This document shows, piece after piece, positions 1 through 6,351 of a stretch of DNA of 10,677 nucleotides (positions are counted from its first letter, which is position 1; every line of letters starts with the position of its first letter). The DNA is taken from positions 1 to 10,677 of the forward strand of contig JAUWNO010000039.1 of the NCBI GenBank assembly GCA_030612605.1, given 5' to 3'. Source of the DNA: Armatimonadota bacterium (GTDB taxonomy: Bacteria; Cloacimonadota; Cloacimonadia; Cloacimonadales; TCS61). Below the pieces are notes generated by a model. That model saw only the letters and a program-made list of their open reading frames with translations. It did no database searches and was not told where the DNA came from. Position numbers and translations under genes: made by a program.

Positions 1-1
1 A

Positions 2-319
2 GCCAAAAAATTCTACAGCGAAATTCTTCAAGCAGAAATCAAAGATGAAAAAATGGGTGGCGACCTAATGGGTTTTTTCCTGACTGAAAAAGGGGGAAGC
101 AGCGGTGCAATTGTGAAGGGAAAAGGTCATGTGCCCGGCGACAAAGGAACGATCGTTTATCTTAATGGAGGGGAAGACTTGCAGGTGATTCTGGATAGAG
201 TTGAACCAAGCGGAGGAAAGATCGTTGTTCCCAAAAATCTTATAACCGATGAGCTTGGATATTTTGCTTGGTTCCTGGATACAGAAGGAAATTGTCTTGC
301 TTTGTGGTCTCAGAAGTAG
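2..319 (+). CDS. VOC-family (glyoxalase/bleomycin-resistance fold) protein, 5' truncated
   Basis: The open frame runs from the window edge to the TAG at 317-319 and gives 105 residues, so only a short N-terminal piece is missing compared with the 115-130 residues usual for single-domain VOC proteins. It opens with AKKFYSEIL, the helix that follows the first strand in VOC modules. It closes with GYFAWFLDTEGNCLALW, the typical last two strands. The position that often carries the metal-binding Glu in the final strand (GNxxEL) is Ala here (NCLAL), so it may belong to a non-metal VOC subgroup rather than to the metal-dependent glyoxalases or dioxygenases. The substrate cannot be told. A palindromic repeat pair follows the gene, and the next gene is convergent. 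Confidence 0.85.
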   Translation, partial: AKKFYSEILQAEIKDEKMGGDLMGFFLTEKGGSSGAIVKGKGHVPGDKGTIVYLNGGEDLQVILDRVEPSGGKIVVPKNLITDELGYFAWFLDTEGNCLALWSQK

Positions 320-321
320 GT

Positions 322-348
322 AACCACCAAGATACGAAGGCACAAAGG
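322..348 (+). repeat. CACAAAGG/ACGAAGG-type intergenic repeat, copy 1
   Basis: A purine-rich tract beginning AACCACCAAGATACGAAGG lies three bases after the stop of the VOC gene. A related tract (CCACAAAGGACACGAAG) lies at 1793-1819. Both share the pattern CCAC(C)AAGRYACGAAG. I recall such motifs as common intergenic repeats in many environmental bacteria, but no function is shown here. Confidence 0.5.
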
Positions 349-360
349 AAAATTATGCTT

Positions 361-412
361 GTTCCCACGCTCCCGCGTGGGAACATAATACTCTAATGCT
401 CTGCGTTAAAAC
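361..412 (+). repeat. REP-like palindromic unit (GTTCCCACGC family), forward copy
   Basis: A perfect 10-bp stem, GTTCCCACGC (361-370) and GCGTGGGAAC (375-384), encloses a 4-nt TCCC loop. A less symmetrical tail with GCTCTGCGTTAAAA (399-412) follows. The same head and tail, in the same order, appear in inverse orientation at 440-490, so the unit is about 50 bp and not just a hairpin. There is no T-run after the stem, so it is a poor intrinsic terminator despite lying downstream of the VOC gene. Confidence 0.8.
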
Positions 413-439
413 CAGATAGGGATATTTTTACTTGTTCTT

Positions 440-490
440 TTTTGATGCAGGAGCGTCTGTTCTTCATTCCCACGCCGGAGCATGGGAACG
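440..490 (-). repeat. REP-like palindromic unit (GTTCCCACGC family), inverted copy
   Basis: Read on the minus strand, this unit starts GTTCCCATGC and continues through GCGTGGGAAT, giving a 9-bp stem (467-475 with 480-488) with one G-T wobble. It then carries a tail GCTCCTGCATCAAAA that matches the tail of the forward copy. The two units point toward each other across a T-rich spacer (413-439), the layout of a bacterial interspersed mosaic element made of two REPs. Confidence 0.75.
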
Positions 491-567
491 AGAAGACAAA
501 ACTTTTCGAAATTTCTTACGAAGGAATACTTAAAGATAAGTTTCGGAAAGCTCCTACCTTAAAAAAT

Positions 568-1710
568 TTATTTCATTATACCTTTAGAAATTACAAGCCG
601 CTGCACCTGGTTTGTGCCTTCATATATCTGGCATAGTTTCACATCTCGCATAATTTTCTCGACAGGATAATCCTTGGAATAACCTTCACCAGCCATAACC
701 TGCACAGCATCAGTTGCCACTCTCATAGCCACATCAGATGCATACAGCTTAGACATCGCTGATAAAATCGAAATATCTTTCTGACCTGTATCATAAGCCC
801 AGGCTGCACGCCAGGTGAGCATCCTGGCAGCTTCAATCTCTGTAGCCATATCCGCCAGCATAAAAGCAACTGCTTGATTCGCTGCAATTGGTTTCCCAAA
901 CTGGATCCTGTTCTTAGCCCAATCTCTTGAGATTTCATAAGCAGTTCGCGCTGCACCCAGACTCAGAGCAGCAACACCGGTTCTGGTTCGGTCAAAGGTT
1001 TTCATTGCTACGATAAACCCACGACCTTCACCGCCCAGCCTATTCTCAACCGGAACCTCCACATCGTGATATTTAATTTCATTCTGCACGGAAGCTCGCT
1101 GACCCATTTTTTCCATTTTAGATACAATTTCAACTCCCGGCAAATCGATTGGAACAATAAAAGGAGTAAGACTTCTTGCACCTTTTTCAGGATTAGTTAA
1201 AGCAAAAACTGTGTGCAAGCAGGCAACTTCACCATTTGTGATAAATCTTTTGTGACCGTTAAGAATGTATTTATCTCCTTTCAAAATCGCAGTTGAACTG
1301 ATACTCGCAACATCCGAACCTGCATTTGGTTCGGTAAGGCAGTAAGCTGCTACTTCCTGTTTTTCCCTTATCAAACCAAAAAACTTCTTCTTCTGCTCAT
1401 CACTTCCTACTAAAAGCAAAGGTGTTAGAGCTAAGGTATTGGCATCTATACAAATTCCAATACCGATACAACCTGCGCCCAGTTCTTCCGACGCAAGGGC
1501 ACATTCCAGAATTCCGTAACCATTCCCTCCGAAATGCTCGGGAATAGCACCATTCATCAAACCTTCTTTATAAGCCGCCTTAACAATCTCCCAGGGAAAT
1601 TCACAGGATTCATCATATTTCATCCGGTTCGGAACAATCCATTTTTCCACAAAATCCCGATACTTTTCTTTAATTTCCTGCTGCCTGCTGCTTAACGAAA
1701 AATCAACCAT
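568..1710 (-). CDS. acyl-CoA dehydrogenase (short/medium-chain type)
   Basis: This FAD flavoenzyme forms the 2,3 double bond of acyl-CoA esters and passes electrons to ETF in fatty-acid or amino-acid oxidation, or works in reverse in butyrate-type pathways. In the 380-residue product, YCLTEPNAGSD at about 123-133 is the FAD/substrate signature, RIQFGKPI at about 268-275 contributes to flavin binding, and QVMAGEGYSKDYPVEKIMRD is the C-terminal signature. The Glu of YEGTNQ (about residue 364) is the catalytic base in the SCAD/MCAD branch. The length is normal for the family. I chose the ATG at 1708-1710: a GGAGGAG Shine-Dalgarno lies between it and the ATG at 1720-1722, which overlaps that site. 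The upstream ATG would add only MEEI. No ETF genes are visible, so the substrate stays open. The G+C looks clearly higher than in the neighbouring restriction-modification genes. Confidence 0.97.
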   Translation of the reverse strand: MVDFSLSSRQQEIKEKYRDFVEKWIVPNRMKYDESCEFPWEIVKAAYKEGLMNGAIPEHFGGNGYGILECALASEELGAGCIGIGICIDANTLALTPLLLVGSDEQKKKFFGLIREKQEVAAYCLTEPNAGSDVASISSTAILKGDKYILNGHKRFITNGEVACLHTVFALTNPEKGARSLTPFIVPIDLPGVEIVSKMEKMGQRASVQNEIKYHDVEVPVENRLGGEGRGFIVAMKTFDRTRTGVAALSLGAARTAYEISRDWAKNRIQFGKPIAANQAVAFMLADMATEIEAARMLTWRAAWAYDTGQKDISILSAMSKLYASDVAMRVATDAVQVMAGEGYSKDYPVEKIMRDVKLCQIYEGTNQVQRLVISKGIMK

Positions 1711-1713
1711 TAT

Positions 1714-1720
1714 CTCCTCC
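1714..1720 (-). promoter_or_regulatory. Shine-Dalgarno that decides the acyl-CoA dehydrogenase start
   Basis: On the minus strand GGAGGAG is followed by ATA and then ATG GTT GAT. The site has good spacing only for the ATG at 1710. For the upstream in-frame ATG (1722) it would lie inside the coding sequence. Confidence 0.8.
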
Positions 1721-1792
1721 ATATTTAAATTTTTGGTTATTGATTAAATCTGTATTTTAAGTGTCAAATAAAAAATAATTGTTCTTAAAACT

Positions 1793-1819
1793 CAGCCACA
1801 AAGGACACGAAGAAAAAGG
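1793..1819 (+). repeat. CACAAAGG/ACACGAAG-type intergenic repeat, copy 2
   Basis: CAGCCACAAAGGACACGAAG and a following A-rich stretch resemble the tract at 322-348, in the same orientation. The two copies bracket the acyl-CoA dehydrogenase gene together with the GTTCCCACGC repeats. The similarity is imperfect, and I have no evidence that the copies are mobile-element ends. Confidence 0.4.
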
Positions 1820-1833
1820 ATATTGTATAATGT

Positions 1834-1870
1834 AAACCCGAGTTGGGCTTGAATAACTCGACTCGGGTTT
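1834..1870. repeat. AACCCGAGT palindromic repeat, copy 1 (left of the R-M module)
   Basis: The left arm, AAACCCGAGTTGGGCT (1834-1849), pairs with AACTCGACTCGGGTTT (1855-1870) through 16 positions, with two G-U wobbles and one mismatch, around a 5-nt loop. The 17-nt right arm AACTCGACTCGGGTTTT (1855-1871) is identical to that of the copy at 4813-4829. It sits between two divergent gene starts, where a terminator has no obvious use. That favours a repeat or module-boundary reading over a transcription terminator. Confidence 0.8.
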
Positions 1871-1930
1871 TGAGCTTGACAAAGAAAATCATTTTATAAA
1901 CAAGTATTTATTATAAGAATGGTGAAATAA

Positions 1931-3898
1931 ATGAAAAGAAATTTAAAAATTAAAGATTTGCCGGAATTTGAAAGACCGAGAGAAAAATTAGAAAAAACAA
2001 ATATCAATTTTTTAACAAATTCCGAACTGCTTTCTATTTTACTTGGAAGTGGAATAAAAGGAACAAACGTTAAGCAAGTATCTAAAAACATTTTAAAGAA
2101 ATTTGGGGAAAAACTTTTAGATGCAAGTGTTAAAGAACTAACTGAAATCAAAGGAATCGGAATAATTAAAGCGGAGCAAATTGTTGCTTCACTTGAATTA
2201 GCAAAAAGATTCATTATTGAAGATAAAAGTAAAATAAAAATTCTAGATTCTAATGATGTTTTTAATCTTTGCAAAGATTTGATAAACAAAAAAAAAGAAC
2301 ATCTAATTGTATTATATTTAGACTCGCTAAATCAATTGATTAAAAAAGAAACAATATCGATTGGAACGGTTAATTCCAGTATTGTTCATCCCAGAGAAAT
2401 TTTTGCCCCAGCTTTTTTATATAATGCAACAGCAATTGTTATTGTTCATAATCATCCAGATGGAGATTCTAATCCTTCCAAAGAAGATCAGGAAATAACA
2501 GCGAAATTATTAAAATTAGAAGATATATCCGGAATTAAAATAATCGATCATATAATAATTTCCAAAGAAGGTTATTTCAGTTTATTAGAAAACTATACTC
2601 AAAATAGAAAAATTGATTATTTTAAAAGCGGTTATGAACAAATTACTTTATCAGAATATTATCCTAGGTTCTATGAAAATGAATTATCTAAAGAATTCTT
2701 AAATAAAAAATATAAAGATTCTACTTTTGATTTTAGAGAAATTCGACAAACAAACGGAATTCACGGGATGCATATTTATCCAGCAGTAATGGCTTATCCT
2801 ATTGCTGATTTTCTAATTGATGAATATAGCAATGAAGATGATGTTATTTTAGACCCTTTTATGGGAGCAGGAACAACACTTGTCGAAGCAAATATAAAAA
2901 AACGATATTCTTTTGGAATAGATATTAATCCTTTAGCAGAACTAATTACAAAAGTGAAATTAACTCCTATTAGAAAGGAGTTGTTGAAAAAGGCTCTTGA
3001 TGATATTTTAACAAAAATAAAAAAAACTGAGCCCGATATTGCAACAGTAAAAAATCTACATTTCTGGTTTAAAGATAATGTGATTGCTGAATTAGGAAAA
3101 ATAAAAAAAATTATTTGGGAATTAGAAAATTCTGATATAAGAGATTTTTATAAAGTTGTTTTGGGTGAAATTATTCGTTCTACTTCAAATAGTAGAAATG
3201 GATTTAAACTACATAGATATTCCGAAAAAGACTTAATGAGACATAATCCGAATGTAAAAAAGTTATTCGAAAAAAAAACAATCGAAAATATCAATAGATT
3301 GGATTCGATGAAATCCGTAATTTCAAAAAAACATTGGTATAAAATTGTTAAAAATATTTCCGAAATCAATGATAAAAAGGTTGATTTAATTGTAACTTCA
3401 CCACCTTATGGAGATAGCAAAACGACTGTTGCTTATGGGCAATTTTCCAGATTTGCAATTGAATGGTTAGAATTAGATAATGTTAATGTGGATAGAGAAA
3501 GTTTAGGTGGGAAAATAATTAATCATCCTGTTTATGATATTTATTCAGAATTACTTTTTGATATTGTTGATAATATTTCAAAACAAGATAAAAAAAGAAG
3601 CAATGAAGTTTTTGCCTTTTTCTATGATTTAAATAAATGTTTGAAAGAATTTACTAGAGTATTGAAGAAAAGTGGTTTTATGTGTATTGTTGTGGGAAAT
3701 AGGACAGTAAAAGAAATTCAAATTCCAACAGATGAAATTATAATAGAGCTTTGTAAAAAAGACTTTTTTCATCACAAGACAATTGTTCGAGAAATTCCAA
3801 ACAAAAGAATGCCAAGAAAAAATAGCCCGACCAATATTATTGGAAAAACTGTGAACACAATGCTTGAAGAATTTATTATTATTTTGGAAAGGAGATAA
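1931..3898 (+). CDS. RadC-like (HhH + JAMM) / amino-group DNA methyltransferase fusion
   Basis: This 655-residue protein has two full modules. Residues 1 to about 220 form a complete RadC/UPF0758 protein: a helix-hairpin-helix (LTEIKGIGIIKAEQI, about 70-84), then a JAMM metallo-domain with Glu123 and VHNHPDGDSNPSKED containing His173, His175, Ser183 and Asp186. From about 240 on it is an S-adenosylmethionine DNA methyltransferase. Motif I is DPFMGAGTTLVEA (308-320), Asp331 of GIDINP is the likely ribose contact, and motif IV is TSPPYG (489-494). The order I, about 150-residue spacer, IV resembles the alpha class, with the spacer as possible target-recognition region. SPPY suggests N4-cytosine, though N6-adenine is possible. 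The start is fixed: an in-frame TAA directly precedes the ATG, and GGTGA lies 5 bases upstream. No in-frame ATG, GTG or TTG occurs from residue 201 to 279, so the methyltransferase cannot be made separately from a normal start. It probably protects host DNA from the adjacent nuclease. The role of the RadC half is unknown. Confidence 0.9.
   Translation: MKRNLKIKDLPEFERPREKLEKTNINFLTNSELLSILLGSGIKGTNVKQVSKNILKKFGEKLLDASVKELTEIKGIGIIKAEQIVASLELAKRFIIEDKSKIKILDSNDVFNLCKDLINKKKEHLIVLYLDSLNQLIKKETISIGTVNSSIVHPREIFAPAFLYNATAIVIVHNHPDGDSNPSKEDQEITAKLLKLEDISGIKIIDHIIISKEGYFSLLENYTQNRKIDYFKSGYEQITLSEYYPRFYENELSKEFLNKKYKDSTFDFREIRQTNGIHGMHIYPAVMAYPIADFLIDEYSNEDDVILDPFMGAGTTLVEANIKKRYSFGIDINPLAELITKVKLTPIRKELLKKALDDILTKIKKTEPDIATVKNLHFWFKDNVIAELGKIKKIIWELENSDIRDFYKVVLGEIIRSTSNSRNGFKLHRYSEKDLMRHNPNVKKLFEKKTIENINRLDSMKSVISKKHWYKIVKNISEINDKKVDLIVTSPPYGDSKTTVAYGQFSRFAIEWLELDNVNVDRESLGGKIINHPVYDIYSELLFDIVDNISKQDKKRSNEVFAFFYDLNKCLKEFTRVLKKSGFMCIVVGNRTVKEIQIPTDEIIIELCKKDFFHHKTIVREIPNKRMPRKNSPTNIIGKTVNTMLEEFIIILERR
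3888..3894 (+). promoter_or_regulatory. Ribosome binding site of the nuclease gene, inside the upstream gene's 3' end
   Basis: AAAGGAG ends 6 bases before the ATG at 3901 and overlaps the last codons of the methyltransferase fusion, whose TAA is at 3896-3898. This layout suggests translational coupling, so that nuclease is made only where methyltransferase is translated. Confidence 0.75.
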
Positions 3899-3900
3899 AT

Positions 3901-4653
3901 ATGGATATTAATTTTAATGATTTTCAAAAAACTATAAGAAAACAATTTATGCCTTCTGGCGAGAGATTAGCGGAGCTTGCCCAAAAGAAACTGGAGATGA
4001 GTAATGTTGAAGAAAATTTCAATTCATTTTTAAAACAATTATTAAAGATCGAATTTGATTTATACAAAGAATTTGAAAAGAGATGCACAATTCAAATTTT
4101 TGAAGAGGCCTTTAAACAAAAGGTTTTCGAAATTCCTAAAGAAAATTTTCAAAAAACTTTTCCCGATTTTTTTGATAAGCATTATAATGATTTCTGGAAT
4201 GTATTTTTGAGTATTAGTCAATCGAGAAAAGCTCGCGCAGGTGGAAGTTTTGAAAGACATTTGGAATTTTTATTTAGCCGTTTAAATTATCCTTATGCTA
4301 CACAGACTCAATTAAATGGAAGGGTTGACTATCTTTTTCCGAGTGAAAAAGTTTTCAAGAAGAACAGAACATCTTGCTTAATTATTTCAGTAAAAAGAAC
4401 TTTAAGGGAAAGATGGAGACAAGTCGTTGGTGAATTGGCGTCGATCAAAGCCGATAAAATCTATATTGTTACTCAAGAGCAGGACATTTCGGAAAATAAA
4501 ATCAAAGAAATGGAAAAGCATAATATAGATTTAGTCGTTTTTGATGAAGAGAAAGAAAAGAATTTTTCTGATCATCATAATGTCATAAGTTTCACAGATT
4601 TAGTATCGGTTCATTTCCCAGCTAAAGAAAAGCTTTGGAATCAGTATATGTAA
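3901..4653 (+). CDS. Type II restriction endonuclease, EcoRII-C-like PD-(D/E)XK nuclease
   Basis: This 250-residue protein starts two bases after the methyltransferase stop and is probably the cognate restriction enzyme. The C-terminal half carries SRKARAGGSFERHLEFLF (108-125), then GRVDYLFPSEK (140-150), then SVKRTLRERWRQVVGELASI (163-182). This series resembles the catalytic domain of EcoRII. From memory of EcoRII (Asp299, Lys324, Lys328, Glu337), the spacing maps to Asp143, Lys165, Arg169 and Glu178, so the second Lys would be Arg. The core can be written D-x(19)-S-V-K. The N-terminal 105 residues are charged and helical-looking without a recognised domain; they could bind DNA or form a dimer. 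The composition is as AT-rich as its partner gene, fitting joint acquisition. The recognition sequence cannot be read from the protein. Confidence is high for a restriction-type nuclease and moderate for the EcoRII relation. Confidence 0.85.
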   Translation: MDINFNDFQKTIRKQFMPSGERLAELAQKKLEMSNVEENFNSFLKQLLKIEFDLYKEFEKRCTIQIFEEAFKQKVFEIPKENFQKTFPDFFDKHYNDFWNVFLSISQSRKARAGGSFERHLEFLFSRLNYPYATQTQLNGRVDYLFPSEKVFKKNRTSCLIISVKRTLRERWRQVVGELASIKADKIYIVTQEQDISENKIKEMEKHNIDLVVFDEEKEKNFSDHHNVISFTDLVSVHFPAKEKLWNQYM

Positions 4654-4681
4654 TATGACATGACATCCTTAAGATGAGAAC

Positions 4682-4730
4682 TTAACAAAAAATCTTTTGT
4701 CAAAATTTTTAACAAATTAATTTTTGTTAA
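4682..4730. repeat. AT-rich nested inverted repeat after the nuclease gene
   Basis: The perfect 10-bp arms TTAACAAAAA (4682-4691) and TTTTTGTTAA (4721-4730) flank a 29-nt interval. That interval contains a second small dyad, TTTTGTCAAAA (4695-4705), and another TTAACAAA (4709-4716). In such AT-rich DNA some symmetry is expected by chance. It could be a protein-binding cluster or a remnant of the module's right edge. Confidence 0.3.
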
Positions 4731-4790
4731 CTCGAATTGTTGTATAAGAAAGTTAGAAAGGTTCCACTTTTAAAAAACTGTCTTAAAAAC

Positions 4791-4829
4791 AAAACCCGAG
4801 TCGGGTTCTAAGAACTCGACTCGGGTTTT
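4791..4829. terminator. AACCCGAGT palindromic repeat, copy 2; bidirectional terminator shape
   Basis: The arms AAAACCCGAGTCGGGTT (4791-4807) and AACTCGACTCGGGTTTT (4813-4829) pair over 17 positions with one G-U wobble around CTAAG. A-runs on one side and T-runs on the other give an intrinsic-terminator shape on both strands. It lies between the nuclease gene (+) and the barrel gene (-), which converge. It is also the second copy of the repeat at 1834-1870, so it may be a repeat recruited as a terminator. Confidence 0.8.
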
Positions 4830-4845
4830 ATAGCTTAATCTTCCC

Positions 4846-6267
4846 TCACCACAAATATTTAACATCTATTTGCCAGACGGAATAACCTGTTAAATTTCCT
4901 GCAAAATTCACGTCTATTTTCAAACATTCGAGCGGTGAGATGGTAGCTCCAAATGTTTGATAGCGGTCGGTTTCCCATCTATCAAATTCGTTATCATCAA
5001 AATACTCGAATCTCTGCCTGATCAATTTAAAGCCAACTCCTCCATAAAGTTGAACGAGTTTATTTAAATGATAGCTTACTCCGAATGGAACTTTTAATAC
5101 TGCTTTCCAATCTTTGATCTTAAAATTTTTTTGTCCGCTGAAAGAAACTGAATCTATCTGGACTGTATCAGGATATACGTAAAGATCATAATCCAGATTA
5201 TAATAAGATTCATCACGTTTTGTATCACCATACAATCCATCAAATTTTATACCATAATGCAGGTTCCATTTATTTTTTTTGATGGTCTTTCCAAAACCCA
5301 AAGTTGCAAAGTATATTTTTCTTTCTTCCTTTTTATCTTGTTCGCGAATATCTTTATACTTTCTATTTAATTCGTCATTTTCAAAATACAAACGATGACG
5401 ATAATCGAAGAGTTCTAAGGCAAATGTCAGTTGAGTATAGTGGGATTCCATAAAAAAACGACTAATTGATTTATCATTTTCCACATCCAATAAAACGCAA
5501 ATTCCAATATCTTCTGTTTCCTGGTCTAAATATTGCAGATTCTTTTCAATGAATTGATAAGAACTGCTGTTTGAACCGTTGGTATAGAAATCTTCAAAAT
5601 CATGAATTCTATTGAAATCATCATAAACATCATTTTGAGAAAACATAATTGTGACATCGGTTTTAAAATCCGAGCCAATTCTGAAATTAATTCCAGCCGA
5701 ATAAAAATCATCGCCATAATCAGAATCTGAAACATCTTCGTTTATGATCGTGTTGGGATCGGTCATTTTATAATCTTCAGATATGTTTTCTCTCCAGTTA
5801 TTTCCATATTTTAGAAAGCATCCAATCAGGAAGTTATTGGAAAATGAATATGCCAATGTGGTAGTTATTAAGCTTGCACCAAAATCATCACCACTAAAAA
5901 AAGTGCGGTATTTATTATAGTAATAATATGATGAGTAGCTATCACTAAGATAAATTCTGGGTTGCCTGTTATCACTGGCAATATTTGCATTAATTTTAAG
6001 AAATACTTTTTTTGCCAAAGGCATTACACTGAGGTTAATATCTTTTGCTGGAAATCCGTAATATTTTGCAGATTTCCCATTATTCACAAATTGAATATGT
6101 TTATTATCATGCCTAATAAGATGTGCCGGGAATAAAGTAATATCTGTGTCCGTATCACGAATAAGATATTCAAAATAATTTCCCAGTCCCTCAATCCTGG
6201 TTCCTGCCATTAAATCAATTGCTAATACTAATACGACCAGCGTTAAAACGATTTTTAAAGTTTTCAT
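4846..6267 (-). CDS. Predicted outer-membrane beta-barrel protein of unknown function
   Basis: This 473-residue protein starts with a Sec signal peptide: Lys residues at 2 and 5, hydrophobic VLTLVVLVLAIDL, then a likely cut near Ala21-Gly22. After that comes NYFEYLIRDTDTDITLFPAHLI, a type of N-terminal motif I associate with uncharacterised outer-membrane proteins. The rest alternates short amphipathic strands rich in Tyr and Phe with Asp/Asn-rich turns. The protein ends YSVWQIDVKYLW with a C-terminal aromatic, as expected for assembly by the BAM machinery. A GGGGGA tract sits a few bases upstream of the ATG at 6267. It is probably a porin- or FadL-like barrel or an envelope structural protein, and its ligand is unknown. 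It is the last gene of the minus-strand series, ending at the palindromic terminator. Confidence is high for export and the barrel fold, low for function. Confidence 0.75.
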   Translation of the reverse strand: MKTLKIVLTLVVLVLAIDLMAGTRIEGLGNYFEYLIRDTDTDITLFPAHLIRHDNKHIQFVNNGKSAKYYGFPAKDINLSVMPLAKKVFLKINANIASDNRQPRIYLSDSYSSYYYYNKYRTFFSGDDFGASLITTTLAYSFSNNFLIGCFLKYGNNWRENISEDYKMTDPNTIINEDVSDSDYGDDFYSAGINFRIGSDFKTDVTIMFSQNDVYDDFNRIHDFEDFYTNGSNSSSYQFIEKNLQYLDQETEDIGICVLLDVENDKSISRFFMESHYTQLTFALELFDYRHRLYFENDELNRKYKDIREQDKKEERKIYFATLGFGKTIKKNKWNLHYGIKFDGLYGDTKRDESYYNLDYDLYVYPDTVQIDSVSFSGQKNFKIKDWKAVLKVPFGVSYHLNKLVQLYGGVGFKLIRQRFEYFDDNEFDRWETDRYQTFGATISPLECLKIDVNFAGNLTGYSVWQIDVKYLW

Positions 6268-6304
6268 TTTTCCCCCATTTTTTTTACTTCCATTATTTTC
6301 TTAT

Positions 6305-6343
6305 CCACCTCATCCTGACCTTCTCCTATCGAGGAGAAGGAGC
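6305..6343 (+). repeat. CCTTCTCCT palindromic repeat unit, forward copy
   Basis: CCACCTCATCCTGA leads into a perfect 9-bp hairpin, CCTTCTCCT (6319-6327) and AGGAGAAGG (6332-6340), with loop ATCG. A second unit with the same lead-in and hairpin order, inverted, follows at 6352-6386. The sequence type (CCTCACCCnnACCCTCTCC) is familiar to me as a widespread intergenic repeat. Confidence 0.7.
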
Positions 6344-6351
6344 ACAAAAAA

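Noticed and set aside
442..636. Open frame (+) of 64 codons overlapping the repeat and the acyl-CoA dehydrogenase 3' end
   Set aside because: It begins inside a REP unit and runs antisense into a well-supported gene; the product has no recognisable feature.
1762..1767. TTGACA on the minus strand upstream of the acyl-CoA dehydrogenase gene
   Set aside because: The sequence at the right spacing (AATCAA/ATCAAT) is a poor -10 match, and AT-rich DNA gives many such hexamers.
1876..1881. TTGACA upstream of the RadC-methyltransferase gene, possible -35 box
   Set aside because: No acceptable -10 box lies 16-18 bases downstream; TATAAA is 13 bases away and other AT-rich candidates are 23 or more. 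Not strong enough to call a promoter.
2290..2560. JAMM domain as part of a ubiquitin-like or CBASS (Cap3-type) defence system
   Set aside because: No E1/E2-like, cGAS-like or effector gene is nearby, and the HhH plus JAMM arrangement is that of RadC rather than Cap3.
2590..2700. Frameshift or lost stop joining separate radC and methyltransferase genes
   Set aside because: The frame is continuous, no start codon for a separate methyltransferase exists in frame, and an ATG in another frame (2634) soon reaches a stop. An assembly error cannot be fully excluded without reads.
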